Part shown: one piece after another, positions 49,666-59,797 of the stretch
Layout of the letters: each line of letters begins with the position of its first letter
Numbering within the stretch: the first letter of the stretch is position 1
Assembly: GCA_018806915.1 (NCBI GenBank)
Contig: JAGKQI010000099.1
Span: forward strand, 558,001 to 622,000
Reading direction: 5' to 3'
Length of the DNA: 64,000 nucleotides
From: Phytophthora colocasiae
Taxonomy: Eukaryota; Oomycota; Peronosporomycetes; Peronosporales; Peronosporaceae
Position numbers and translations under genes: made by a program
The notes under the pieces: model-generated
The model's input: only the letters and a program-made list of their open reading frames with translations
The model's database searches: none
What the model was told of the DNA's origin: nothing

Positions 49666-51799
49666 GGTCTGGAGGTGATAATGTAAGGATTCGAACGACA
49701 GGTCAGTCGGAACGATACGAAAAGGAGAAGGTAGTTGCCATCCTATCACGGCCACGTACGGATCTGTAAGGGTTAAATGGAGGGGGGAATGGCGTTCTCT
49801 CTCTTCGATCGTTATAAAGTGAGGCCAAAGCGCTGCCTCCCAATCGTGCAAGACCGTCAGCGTTCGATCGGCACTCATCAGCGGACAGAGCCGCAGATTT
49901 CTGTCCCAATCCTGCGCAATCCGATCATTCCAAGCAGAATACTACTCTGTCCCGAAAAAGTTACACGGTTCGGCTTTACACCACAATTATACTTGCTTTT
50001 ACTATACCTACAAATCCCTGTGATAGAGACAGGACCTCAGCAGCTCTACTTGAGCTTCGGTGCTCAGGGGATGTCTTCCCTCCTTCTCCAGGTGAACGTT
50101 TCCCATGTGAACAGGTTTGAAGTCGTCCCCACCTTTCTCCTCAATGCACTGATTCATTGTCGTCAGCAAGCTCTGGAACGGGGCGTTTATAGTAGCTGGC
50201 GGAAGCTCCCAATACCCTGCATCAACAATTGCAATGATCAAATTCGTCGGCCACCAGTGCTAGAGCGGGCTCCCCCGACGGAGAGACTCAAGACGGCGGA
50301 AACCACGCGGCTGCAGTCCTCTTCGCTCGGTTCTTTTGTGGCATGGGAGACGATGGGGTGGGGTGGGCGAAATCTTTAATGTGCATCTCTCGCACCAGCA
50401 GATAAGACCCCAGATCGCCACTAAATTAGCTGATTCGCGGTCAATTTTGCGGCTCACGGCGAGCTGCGCACACCGTTGAAATGCACAGGGTGCGCCCTAT
50501 TCATTTCTGCCAATTAAACGCACTGATTGCGCGTTTCAGCGAATCAAAGTTAGGAAAAGCACTTTCGTGCAACATTTCCGGGACAGAGTAGTATCGATTT
50601 TGGCAGGCTTATCCATTACACCGTATTTGATTTGCGGTGATCTTTTCGAAGACTTTACCCCCATGACTTTGCACTCGCTGACATTCATCCTACCTGGTAT
50701 CCGATAGCTTACTACTGCGATATCAAGGGTGGATGTTGGAGAGGCAATTTGCAGGCGAGATGATATTGTGATAGCAGATGAAAACCACTGGTTGCCAAGA
50801 GGAGTTTGGAGTTGAGACGCTGTCGATGCTTGTACGCCACGCTTGTAGCGATCAACCAATGGTGAATGCTTACGGTGGTGCTCGGCGTCGGACCTGCTTT
50901 ATACAAACAGCAGAGAGGGAGATCCTGTCGAAGTGGACAAGTGCTGCTTTTCCTTGATGTAGCTGCTTTATCATTTTAGCACTGGGTTATACCTACTGGC
51001 GCCCTATGCTACGATATATGGATGTGGGTGGCTACGTAACCTCACAACGCGTACGCTGCGAGTCTTTCCACCCACATTTGTTCCCGTCGTCGCTACTTGT
51101 ATGACCATCCACGCTTGAAAGCCCTCATCCATCTACAGAAGGTTGCCTTGCTTCGACTGTTGGAATAGCGCAAGACATTTGACTGCATTTTAGCACGACC
51201 TTCTTGTTCGACAGGTTCGAGGACTTCTGCATGGAGACCACCGTTGCGCGCATTCACAGCCCCTTCAAACCATTCACCGGGCTCGGCGCGTGGCCCTTGA
51301 TGCCGGTCGTAACTTGACCCTTCAGCAGGCTGCGAGTAGAGGTAGATCTCGTCGGGCGGGCGGAACTCCGTGCTGGAATGGGGTGTTTCCATCGCGGCAA
51401 ATTGCGGAGTGACAGGATGGCACCAAGGCCTGCAGGAAGCTCCGCCTCGAATCGAAGCCTTCGATATTACGTGCAGCTGCCCTCAGCGGCTGAGTCAGCC
51501 AACAAGTGGCATACGCCACTCGACTCCTAGCTAGTGTTGCTCAATGAATCATTGAATGATAGCTCCAAGTCGAAGTTGCCTTCAACTTCAACTTCACCAT
51601 GCAGTTGGATAGTTCATGCCTTCTCCAAGGTCAGACTCAGATCTGAGTAATTGTCTGAGCTTCAACCAATCTACTGCACAAATTCCTGATAATTTCTGAG
51701 AACGGTCAATTTATCCGGCCATGATACTGTAATTTATCCGGAAAACGTAAGCGGGTATAGAACCTGCAGGATACAGAGTCAGACCTGCAGACGACGAGG
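49666..51799. other. 2.1-kb region with decayed coding traces and one repeat
   Basis: Holds no supportable intact gene. On the minus strand, a 77-codon frame at 50008-50241 (WELPPATINAPFQSLLTTMN..) and a 99-codon frame at 51093-51392 (STEFRPPDEIYLYSQPAEG..) have protein-like composition and could be relics of genes or retroelements. A dispersed repeat lies at 51571-51672, near the start of the K+ channel gene. Confidence 0.35.
51571..51672 (+). repeat. Dispersed repeat, copy 2
   Basis: Second copy of the roughly 100-bp sequence at 47099-47199, same orientation, 4.4 kb away. It lies about 130 bp before the K+ channel start codon, so both copies sit in promoter regions. Confidence 0.8.
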
Positions 51800-53310
51800 A
51801 TGAAGAATCCGCACGAGCAGCGCCCACGCTCATTACCGGAGCACTCCGCACTGCTATCCACGCCGTCATCGGGACGATGGCGTCGCCCCCATCGACGTAA
51901 CACTACGCTGCGTCAAGACATTTGGACTGTGCTACGTTTCCGTTACTCCGTGCAGCACCGCTATGGGTTGCAACTCGCGTCCTACGTGCTGGAGCTGAGT
52001 GTCCTAACGCTCATACTACTGAATGTCGTAGTGGCTATCTCCGAGTCCTCTGCATTGCTGGATGTGGACGCGACGGACTCTTCTTCAGGCCCAAAACCAG
52101 TGATTAACAACTGGACTGACGTGTTTCTACTGGTTTCTACGATCATTTTCTCCATTGAGTATGCACTGCGACTATGGTCTTGTGTAGAAGACGACCGGTA
52201 TAACAACGGGGCAGTTAGAGGACGGTAAGTAAATGTTTGCTGCTCTACAGTGTGGTATGCCAACTGACTGTAATATCTTACGTGTTGTAGATTAAAATGG
52301 ATGACGAGGCCGCTTTCGCTCATCGATCTGCTAGCATTGGTGCCCTTCTACTTAGAGCTCAGTATGGAGTTCGAGTACGTAGAACCAATGTCTTCAAAGT
52401 GCTGTGGCTGATTATTTGATGCACTAAATGCCCTGCCATGCTTGCAGCGCCCACCAACACGGAGGATTGACACTGCGAAGTCTGCGACTGCTACGGATCG
52501 TGTCATTTTTGCGACTGGAGCGCATGTACAATGCGATGAAGAACCTGCGAGTGATTTTCGCGCGCAAGAAAGAGGAGCTGCTGGTTGTTACGTATCTCAC
52601 GGCTGTTGTAGTGCTCGCTTCATCGCTGCTGATCTTTTTCCTTGAGCATATGACCCAACCCAGCGTCTTCTCGAACTTTGGCGTCTGTATCTGGTGGTCT
52701 GTTGAGACGATCACTTCTCTCGGATATGGTGACGTGGTCCCTGTCACCAGTTTGGGACGTCTACTCGGTGCTTCGCTTGCGCTGTGGGGTATTGTTTTAT
52801 TCACGATCCCTGGCGCAGTACTAGGCAGTGGCTTTATCGAGGTTATGTTGGAGAAGCAGCGCGAGGAAGAGGCGGAGATGTACAGTATGGCCATGGGTGG
52901 CGGATCGATCAACAGCAACAACCCGCTTTATGTCGGCAGCTTCAGCGACGATGAGCAGCTCAACGGACAGTGCCACACAGCAGCAGCGCACACGCCCATG
53001 TCCATGACGTCACCAAACAGCCCACCAACACCGCATCTTGCTGCTGCAGCCATGCGAATTGAAACGTTGCACCAGAACGTCGAGGTCATCGTGGCCGGGC
53101 AGGTATGATATTCTTCGTGACATTGACAAGCATGGCTTCACGACGTACTAACTGATTTTTGACGTGCTTCTTCGCCTATGACAGCGCCACTTGGAAGCAC
53201 AATTCCAGAAGCAACAGCATCAACTCGAGCGACTGACTCAACTGTTGGAGGCTGCTCTTGGAGCTACGAACGGCGCGTCGACAGTGCCACCTGCTAACCT
53301 CCCGAGATAA
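51800..53310 (+). CDS. Voltage-gated potassium channel (six-TM Kv type)
   Basis: Four exons: 51800-52224, 52291-52374, 52448-53102, 53185-53310, giving 429 aa. The polar N-terminus is followed by S1 (LELSVLTLILLNVVVAI), S2 with IIFSIEYALRLW, S3 (LSLIDLLALVPFYLEL) and S4 with Arg at every third place (RSLRLLRIVSFLRLER, 180-195). S5 (LTAVVVLASSLLIFFLEH), the pore with selectivity filter TSLGYGD (259-265) and S6 (LGIVLFTIPGAVLGSGF-like) come next. The filter has Leu where TVGYG has Val, a variant found in some Kv and prokaryotic channels. No cyclic-nucleotide or RCK domain; the tail ends in a short coiled coil (LEAQFQKQQHQLERLTQLLE) that may drive tetramer assembly. Confidence 0.9.
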
Positions 53311-54536
53311 GTTAATGTGAAGTTGAAGTGGGTCGGGAGATAAAGTGTACTTAAGTATAGATGTTGTCGCGTCACATTCTTTTACTTAATCAGATGAAAA
53401 CAATACTATCTTTCCCTTCTAAAGTGATAAAGATATAATTATGATAAGGTAAAAAATCAAATATGGGCCGAGATAAAAGATGCTCGAATTACTCGGCATC
53501 TACTTATGCGTTGACAAAAAGTGAGACAGTTTCTGAAACTTCGCAAACCAGAGATTTTTTCTCGATTTTTTGTAGTAGCAGACCAATGAAATTAAGCACA
53601 TGCTCGTGGAGAAGAAAAAAATCGACTTAATCAGTTTACAGCCGAATCAGTTTACGGCCGAATTTAGTCTTGCTTTCAGTATTGAAAGCGCTGAGTGAGT
53701 GTCATTTTTGTGACCATTTGAGGTTTGGGTTATTCCACCTTCACCTTTTATATTTCTACTTGTGATCAAGTTTCGACGGAAATTAACTTACGGAGGTCCA
53801 GTGGCAGGCCAACAATTGAAGCCCCTGCCGAAGAAGACGACAAAGCGTAAACGAGTCGCAGTTGGGGGGAGGCTGTTTACCCATGAAGTGCTCCAGGAAC
53901 TTGCTGAGGCTGGCAGCAAAAAACCAAGTCGTCTAAGAAAGCTGTTACTACAACTGCAGGTAAAGGTGTAGAAGAGTACATGTAGCGCATATCACTTGTT
54001 CAGCTGTATTCTAAACAACAAAATGTTAGTCGAGTGTCTGGCACAGTGAGGTTGAATAGATGCTTTACTTACCAAATCAGTGCGGAGAATTAACGGGACT
54101 TGAACCCGCGACAACCCTGCTCCCATAATGTGCCCTCAATAAGCTCGCCGCCAACCATGTAGGCGACTGATCTGTCATCGCCCGCCAAATTTACAAATTT
54201 AATTCTTGAAGGTATTCGTATTTAGTGTGTTTTAGCCAATAAAGTACTTGCTCTGTGAAAAACTTCACGTGATTGGCAGTTAAAATACGGCCTTAAAATG
54301 GTTGATGGCCCTAAATTGATGATTCACCTTACAGTAGGCCTGCGTTTTCTTGTAACCATCCGTTTCTCCTGGATCCGATCAGGATTGGTTGAAATCCTTT
54401 CCCATTCCACCAATCACAGCTTTGCATCCGTTAAACTGGTGCTGCACTTCATTCCCGGAGATCCTCCCACCACCACAGCTCGCAGCCCCAGGTCTGCCTA
54501 CTCCGTTCCTCCCCAGCCGTTAAAGAGATCGCTAAC
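53311..54536. other. Gene-poor spacer with a tRNA-like relic
   Basis: 1.2 kb between the K+ channel and the DUF3228 gene. It is AT-rich to 53.75 kb. A basic 69-codon plus-strand frame (53762-53971, FRRKLTYGGPVAGQQLKPLP..) has no ATG-independent support and no known domain. A pol III-type relic lies at 54081-54168. An initiator-like TCATTCC at 54449-54455 lies 82 nt before the DUF3228 start. Confidence 0.4.
54081..54168 (-). repeat. tRNA-derived relic (possible SINE) with pol III B box
   Basis: On the minus strand 54096-54106 reads GGTTCAAGTCC, a perfect B box, inside a T-arm-like stem GCGGG..CCCGT. About 40-50 nt upstream, CTACATGGTTGGCGGCGAGC resembles a degenerate D-arm/A box. No anticodon stem or matching acceptor stem can be drawn, so this is not a functional tRNA. 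Confidence 0.45.
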
Positions 54537-55494
54537 ATGCTGCTCGCACGCCTTCGGACGACGGTGGCGGTGACTCGCAACATTCAGACTCGTGGATTCG
54601 TTAGTATGCTCGGATCTGCTACCAGTAAGACGGAGAAGGCTGCGGCCCAAGCTGCTGAGGCCGCGCAGCCCCAGGAACGCGGTGATATCGTGCTCGGTGA
54701 GTGATAAAAGCTAGATAATTACATGGTAAATGCTATAGAATTGACAGAATGTGTGTAGACGGATTTGCGAAGCGCCAATTCGATGACAAGACGTACTCCG
54801 GCACGCAGTTGGACTTTGACAAGACGGAGTTCGTTAACAAGGTGAACGAGATCTATGAGTCCAATAACAAGCAATTGGTGGACGGGTATGCTGCACTTTA
54901 CACCTCTTTTTAATGGTTTGAACACTTTAAAACTGACGATAATATGCGTGAGGACAGCTACGCGCCGTTCTGCAAGCATTTGTTCATTAAGAACTTCACG
55001 GGTGCTCGCCTCAACATGGTGCCCATCACACAGGCCAACGCCCACATGCTTATGTCGGACTACGAAGCCCGTACGGAGTATGAACTGCCCGTGTACGTTG
55101 CTGCTTGGAAATATGTCGTTTCAGTGACAGGTTCAGAGGAACTAACTGACTTCAATTTGTGACTGTTTGCAGATTGGGCCGTTGGTTCCCGAGCCACAGT
55201 GTGACCCCTAAAGTGGCTGAGTACCTGGACATTATCCTTTACAGCCGTGAGCAGATCATCAAGGAGAACGAGGCTGTTGATGTGCCGGCTGACCCTTCGC
55301 ACGGTGATTCCCCGTGGGGTATCGTGTCCATCAAGGCACAGGATGTGGACTACGAACTGCCCATGAAGCCCATTACTATGATGAGGAATGCGGTCGGCAA
55401 GGAACAAGGCGGCTCTGGTGTGCCTATCGACCGTGACGAGTACATGAAGGCCGTCGAGTACTGGAGGAACCACGCAGTGATCAAGAAAATGTAA
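54537..55494 (+). CDS. DUF3228 family protein, probably mitochondrial
   Basis: Four exons: 54537-54696, 54759-54885, 54958-55092, 55173-55494, giving 247 aa. The N-terminus (MLLARLRTTVAVTRNIQTRG) is Arg-rich, lacks acids and looks like a mitochondrial presequence, followed by an Ala/Gln/Glu linker. The conserved body contains YAPFCKHLFIKNFT, NAHMLMSDYEARTEYELPV, LGRWFP, AEYLDIILYSREQI and GIVSIKAQDVDYELPM near the C-terminus, matching the DUF3228 family of algae, bacteria and protists. No biochemical function is known. Splice sites are standard (GTGAGT, GTATGC, GTACGT). It converges on the auxilin-like gene. Confidence 0.85.
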
Positions 55495-55715
55495 GCGTTT
55501 TGTTTGCTGAGAATCGCCAAGGTAGCAAGAAACCTGCTTGACGTTGATCAGAGCCAACGCCAATTCTTTACAAGCGAAAGACTGCTTCTCACTGCAGATG
55601 AACGTGTGAGAACAAATGGAAGGCAGGCTCTGTGTGCCTAAATATCTGAAAGTGCATTTGATATTCATGGGGTTGTTGTGTACTTGTATCTCAAGCTTTC
55701 CTTGCGTGGCCATTT

Positions 55716-57122
55716 CTAGACGGGGTTCTTCTGGAATTCATCCCACGCAGTGTTGAGTGCTGCGAAAACGCGTTCAGCAATCAGTAACTGCTCGGCACTG
55801 CGTCCACCAGCCTTGTCCGGATGCACGATGATCATTGCCTTGCGGTAGTGCTTTTTCACGTCGTTCGGCATCAGCAGCTTACCCATGTTCAGCTCCGTCC
55901 ACTTGCAGTCTTCCCACATCACCTGGTGCATCGTAGACAGCAGCGTGCGGATGTTTTTCACACGACCATTATCCTCTGCCCAAGTTTTCAAGCGGGGGCC
56001 AAGCACAGCATTCGCACTGTCCTTCATAGCCGACAGGTTACGCGTCGCTTCTTCACGTTTTCGCAATTCGTCACGCGCTCGTTCCACATCCCGTTGCACC
56101 TGTCGCTCACGCTCTTCCATAGCTCGACGGACATCTTCACTCTTCGTCGACTTGTCCACCAGGTTCGGGTTGTACACGTTGGAGCCGTCAGACGTGGATT
56201 TAGAGTGTGCCTCCATTTCCGCCATCGTCACAGGGCCCACAGTCTGTCCATTGTCATCATCGAACTTGGGCGGTTCTCTATGCACAGCCTTTGACGGTGA
56301 AAGCTGAGCTGGCGGAGCAGCACGTGCAGCCAACGGGTCCATTGAATTCAAGAAATCCGACGTGGCATTGGCAGGTTGTGCAGGTTTAGCTGGTGCATCA
56401 TTCCAGCCGCTGTCACTCATGAGATTCACATCCTTTTTAAGTGGAGATGGAGCAGCAGATCCATTCCCACCGGGCGATTGCTGTCCACCTGACAAGAAAT
56501 CTTGAGCCGTCGGTTTGGATCCGGATCCCGTTCTTGAGACCGACTTCTTCTCCCCAGAAGTCGACGATGTACGACTCGATGCGTTGCTATGCCGAGCTTC
56601 TGATCCATTGCCACTGCCTGGTGCTCGGTCCGAGTACTTGGCTGGTCGCCCCTGCTCAAATGCTGGTGAAGACGACGACCGATGGAAGTTGCTGCTTTCA
56701 CCCACAGATTTAGAAGATTGCACACTGCTAGAACTGTCACCCAGAGTACTGGAACTGCCCTGACGCTTAGGGGGTTGACTGCCATTGGCCCATTTAAGCA
56801 CAGGTCGACGTCGGAAGACAAGTCCGGGCTTCTTGGGTCGCTCAAGTCTTAACAGCTTGCAGATGACGCGTCCACCGGCTAACGGCACCTTCTGCGTGGG
56901 TTGCGTCACATCCAACCAATAGAAAGTGTTGCCTTTGCTGCTATTGAGTCGGAAACGGAAGTGGAAGGCTGAGGGATTGCGGAGTGGGAAACTACGCAAC
57001 ACGTCCGAAAGCGTCACATCCGAACCTGGGGAGACGCCGGCCAATCGGAAGGCGTTCGGGTGTGCACGGTCCTCTCCGTCCTCGCCCTGCAGGTAGTAGA
57101 AGGCCCAGATTCCTCCCTCCAT
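55716..57122 (-). CDS. DIX-like domain fused to an auxilin-type J domain
   Basis: Intronless, 468 aa from the ATG ending at 57122; the frame runs further upstream but without an ATG. Residues about 3-90 resemble a DIX domain, the head-to-tail polymerising module of Dishevelled/Axin and plant SOSEKI: WAFYYLQGED, the DVTLSDVLRSFPLR helix, HFRFRLN, FYWLDV and GGRVICKLLRLE. A long disordered Ser/Pro/Gly linker (about 100-350) contains DFL and DP-like short motifs typical of clathrin/adaptor-binding tails. A charged coiled coil (about 345-385) leads to an auxilin J domain (about 390-468) with KHYRKAMIIVHPDKAGG and FAALNTAWDEFQ. Auxilins recruit Hsc70 to uncoat clathrin vesicles. There is no PTEN-like or kinase domain as in animals. 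J domain firm, DIX probable. Confidence 0.82.
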   Translation of the reverse strand: MEGGIWAFYYLQGEDGEDRAHPNAFRLAGVSPGSDVTLSDVLRSFPLRNPSAFHFRFRLNSSKGNTFYWLDVTQPTQKVPLAGGRVICKLLRLERPKKPGLVFRRRPVLKWANGSQPPKRQGSSSTLGDSSSSVQSSKSVGESSNFHRSSSSPAFEQGRPAKYSDRAPGSGNGSEARHSNASSRTSSTSGEKKSVSRTGSGSKPTAQDFLSGGQQSPGGNGSAAPSPLKKDVNLMSDSGWNDAPAKPAQPANATSDFLNSMDPLAARAAPPAQLSPSKAVHREPPKFDDDNGQTVGPVTMAEMEAHSKSTSDGSNVYNPNLVDKSTKSEDVRRAMEERERQVQRDVERARDELRKREEATRNLSAMKDSANAVLGPRLKTWAEDNGRVKNIRTLLSTMHQVMWEDCKWTELNMGKLLMPNDVKKHYRKAMIIVHPDKAGGRSAEQLLIAERVFAALNTAWDEFQKNPV

Positions 57123-57191
57123 TGTTGCAGCAGCAGAATGGAAGCGCTTGACGTCGAAGGCAGCACGAAGCGACTTCGAATAGCTCCTCAC

Positions 57192-58246
57192 CTTCGGGGG
57201 AGACTTGACCCAAGAATAGCTATGCTGAGGTGTACTGTACCCCCAGGTGGTAACTACACTATGATGTGGCCCACATCATTGAAGGTTACGATCTGTAACC
57301 TTGTATCAAGTGTTTACTTTCTCTTTTCGCTCCTAATACATCTGCAATGGCGACCTGCTAGACGTTAACTTCCAACGGAGCGACGTTAATCTGCGCTTGT
57401 GCTTCAGAATCTACTTTAGCACGTTGCAGTCGATTACGAATTGATCTTCTTGCTATGTTCATGTCCTCGGTTTCGCTACTTCGCCATGACGTGCAAGCTT
57501 TGCCAAATTTTTTCTCGTCTTGGCTAGCTACAGTGTTGACAATCACGACTAAAATAATTAGCGCAAGCAGGTTACACCATGGCTTGAATGAAGGGAATAA
57601 GAAGTAGAGCTTACTCTGACTGAAACAACACCTCAATAGTAGACCCTCTAAGCAGACATCTCGCTATTTGTATGTAAATACACCTAACCCTATATAATCA
57701 TTTACGTGCGGCCTGAGGTGTTGATTCACTCAAAGGAAGTCGAATCTCTGTACTAGGGATTTGTATGGGGCGGTCGTGGGAAGCAACTTCTTCGTGCCCA
57801 AACAACACCCGAGGGTTATTTAGTGTTATTTGACCAATGATCGACCGTCACGCTTCAGAAAAAGTGCAGACACTTTTTCAAAATAAAAATGGAAAATATT
57901 TGTTATTGTGACTTTGGCAAATTAGAAAGTGTAGTCATACTAGAAAGTACGCGTCATACCAAAAAGTACGAGTTCATACCATAAAGTACGCGTTCATACC
58001 AAAAAGTACGCGTTCATACCAGAATGTATGATACTTTTGACCTCGTACTTCCTGGTATGACCTCGTACTTCTTGGTATGACCTCGTACTTCTTGGTATGA
58101 ACTCGTACATTCCAGTCTGATCTTAGCGTACTTTTTGGTATGAACTCGTACTTTTTGGTATGAACGCGATAGTTAAATGAACACCATAGTAGCAATGAAA
58201 AACGTCGTAGACATCAGTCTTATGGCCTCCCCGTCTCACTACAGCC
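57192..58246. other. Intergenic region with a palindromic tandem repeat
   Basis: About 1 kb. A minus-strand frame at 57358-57636 has a hydrophobic segment (CNLLALIILVVIVNTVAS) resembling a signal peptide, but no ATG precedes it in frame; it could be a small secreted-protein relic. The remainder holds the repeat array at 57934-58168. Confidence 0.4.
57934..58168. repeat. Inverted tandem array of a 20-bp unit
   Basis: About five head-to-tail copies of a unit like TTCATACCAAAAAGTACGCG are followed, after a roughly 15-bp spacer (near 58028-58040), by about six copies in inverted orientation (CCTCGTACTTCTTGGTATGA). The whole can fold into one long hairpin. Units differ at a few positions. It is not a CRISPR: there are no spacers and the genome is eukaryotic. 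Confidence 0.85.
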
Positions 58247-58540
58247 TCAACTACTTCGAGCCGCCTGCTTTGCCTTCATGTACGATTCCTTGTACTGCCG
58301 AAAGGTAGCACATGGCCCAATGCTCTCCAGTTTCGAGATGGTCTTTTTCAACTTGGTCACTTGCTCACCCCGCTCGGCTTCGGCCTTGTCCTTCCGAGCT
58401 TGGAATTCAGCCAGGTGTCGATCCCTTGCTCTCATGTAGCGCTCCACCATCTTGCGATAGTCTCGAAAGTTTGCTGTCAGCGTCTCTGTTAGGATGTGAT
58501 ACTTGATATGATAAGCCAATCCGAAAAGGTTCAGGCACAT
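58247..58540 (-). CDS. Small coiled-coil frame, possibly a 3' exon of the adjacent J-domain gene
   Basis: 97 codons, mostly charged helix (RDYRKMVERYMRARDRHLAE, AERGEQVTKLKKTISKLES). It could be a separate small protein. Alternatively, splicing the J-domain gene from 58669 (donor GTTTTT, weak) to 58485 (acceptor CTAACAG) joins it in frame, giving one 313-aa protein. RNA evidence would decide; no other family resemblance is seen. Confidence 0.4.
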   Translation of the reverse strand: MCLNLFGLAYHIKYHILTETLTANFRDYRKMVERYMRARDRHLAEFQARKDKAEAERGEQVTKLKKTISKLESIGPCATFRQYKESYMKAKQAARSS

Positions 58541-58642
58541 GCCCTTAATGTCACTTCATGCCACAACTTAAGAGCTACATTTGCTGGGTGATGTAAGGAA
58601 AGAGAGGACGCGTTGGAATTTTCACCCGCAGGCAAGGTCTCC

Positions 58643-59429
58643 TCACTTCTGAACTGACAGCCAAAAACCAAAGATAACAGTCTCAAAGTCGTATTCAGTC
58701 TGGTCCTTTGCTTTACGTGCCAAAGCTACTCGCCGGCGCTCATTGGAATACTCCACATCCGTCATAGCGTCCAGTTCCGCTTGGGGCTTCATGTCGACAT
58801 CGGCCTTCAGTCCATCTCCAAAAGCGTTGAAGGCCCTGGTAGTCTTGTTCCAGTGCGCCATCACTTCCTCAATGCGGGCTCCAAACCTGTTCTTCTGTCC
58901 GCGCAGCTTGTCCGGATGGAGAACGAAGATTGCTGCCCGGTAAAGCTCTTTCGGTGTGGTCATGATAGGACCGTAGTTGTACTTTGCCTTGCAACGTGCC
59001 TTCAGCTCTTCAAGAAAGTGGGCGAAAAGCTCTGGGTCCAAGCTGACTCCATAGAGCAAATTTCGCTTCGATAGAGCTGTCCAAGCCGTACACTCCAGTT
59101 CTTCCACCTCAACTTGCTGAGCTTCGAGTTCAGAGAGCTGCTTCCGAGCCACTAATCGTTACATGGGTTAAAAAATATAATAATTTTTTCAAATATTTAC
59201 AACATATACCTTCAAGGCGTCCGAATTGGTCGAATATGCGCTTTTCCTGCCGCTTTTGGGGGACCTTCACCTTATTGCGGGCGTATGAGTCCCGGTTTAT
59301 CGCCTTTCGCGACTTTGCCGGCTTCTTCTTGCCACACACCTTGCGGTGCTTGGCCATGTTTGGCTTGGACACGAGCTTGGAGCATGTGGGGCACTCGCCC
59401 TTCGCCGGGGTGGTGTCACTACTCTCCAT
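58643..59429 (-). CDS. J-domain protein with N-terminal zinc finger
   Basis: Two exons: 59210-59429 and 58643-59151, giving 242 aa. The N-terminus has a C2HC-type finger (CPTCSKLVSKPNMAKHRKVC) followed by a strongly basic stretch. A coiled coil (about 72-95) leads to a J domain (about 110-175) containing ELYRAAIFVLHPDKLRG, where HPD stimulates Hsp70 ATPase. A second helix ends FNAFGDG. The C-terminus may continue in a further exon at 58250-58485. It lies just downstream of the auxilin-like gene's promoter on the same strand, but the two J domains are not close copies. Co-chaperone role inferred; the finger may direct it to a nucleic acid or protein partner. Confidence 0.72.
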
Positions 59430-59797
59430 TGTCCGACCAATTTCTACGACTTATATATTCGGAGCGTCTGGTTGGTCAATACTGATTTTTGTTGTGGTCG
59501 CATATGATTGGCTAATAAAAATGTTATTTGGGTGTTATTTGGTGTTGTTTCAGGGAAAGAAGTCGACTTCCCTGTGAAACGGAAGAACAATAAAACCCCA
59601 GGAACCGCAGTTCCTGAGGTTTTAGAGTTCAAACAAGCGATAACTTAAGTGGGAGGAAGCAAACGAATAATAAAACTAATTGAAAACTTGAAACAGCAAC
59701 TTCATTTCTCTGATCAGTCATTGGTTACAGGAATCGTCGCGGATCTTTGGTTTCGCTCTCTCGCACGGTCACAAAGCGACTTTCTCAACCAAGTGCA
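59430..59797. other. Divergent spacer
   Basis: 368 bp between the divergent J-domain and coiled-coil genes. It contains two small perfect hairpins (GGGAAAGAAGTCGACTTCCC near 59555 and AGGAACCGCAGTTCCT near 59599). No gene seen. Confidence 0.5.

Noticed and set aside
53762..53971. 69-codon basic frame as a gene
   Set aside because: Too short, no known domain and no visible promoter; may be a relic but cannot be supported.
54081..54168. Functional tRNA gene
   Set aside because: B box is present but the anticodon and acceptor stems do not form.
57358..57636. Small secreted protein on the minus strand
   Set aside because: Hydrophobic leader-like segment, but no in-frame ATG ahead of it; kept only as a comment in the spacer entry.
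57934..58168. Repeat array considered as CRISPR
   Set aside because: Units are contiguous without unique spacers, half are inverted, and the organism is eukaryotic.
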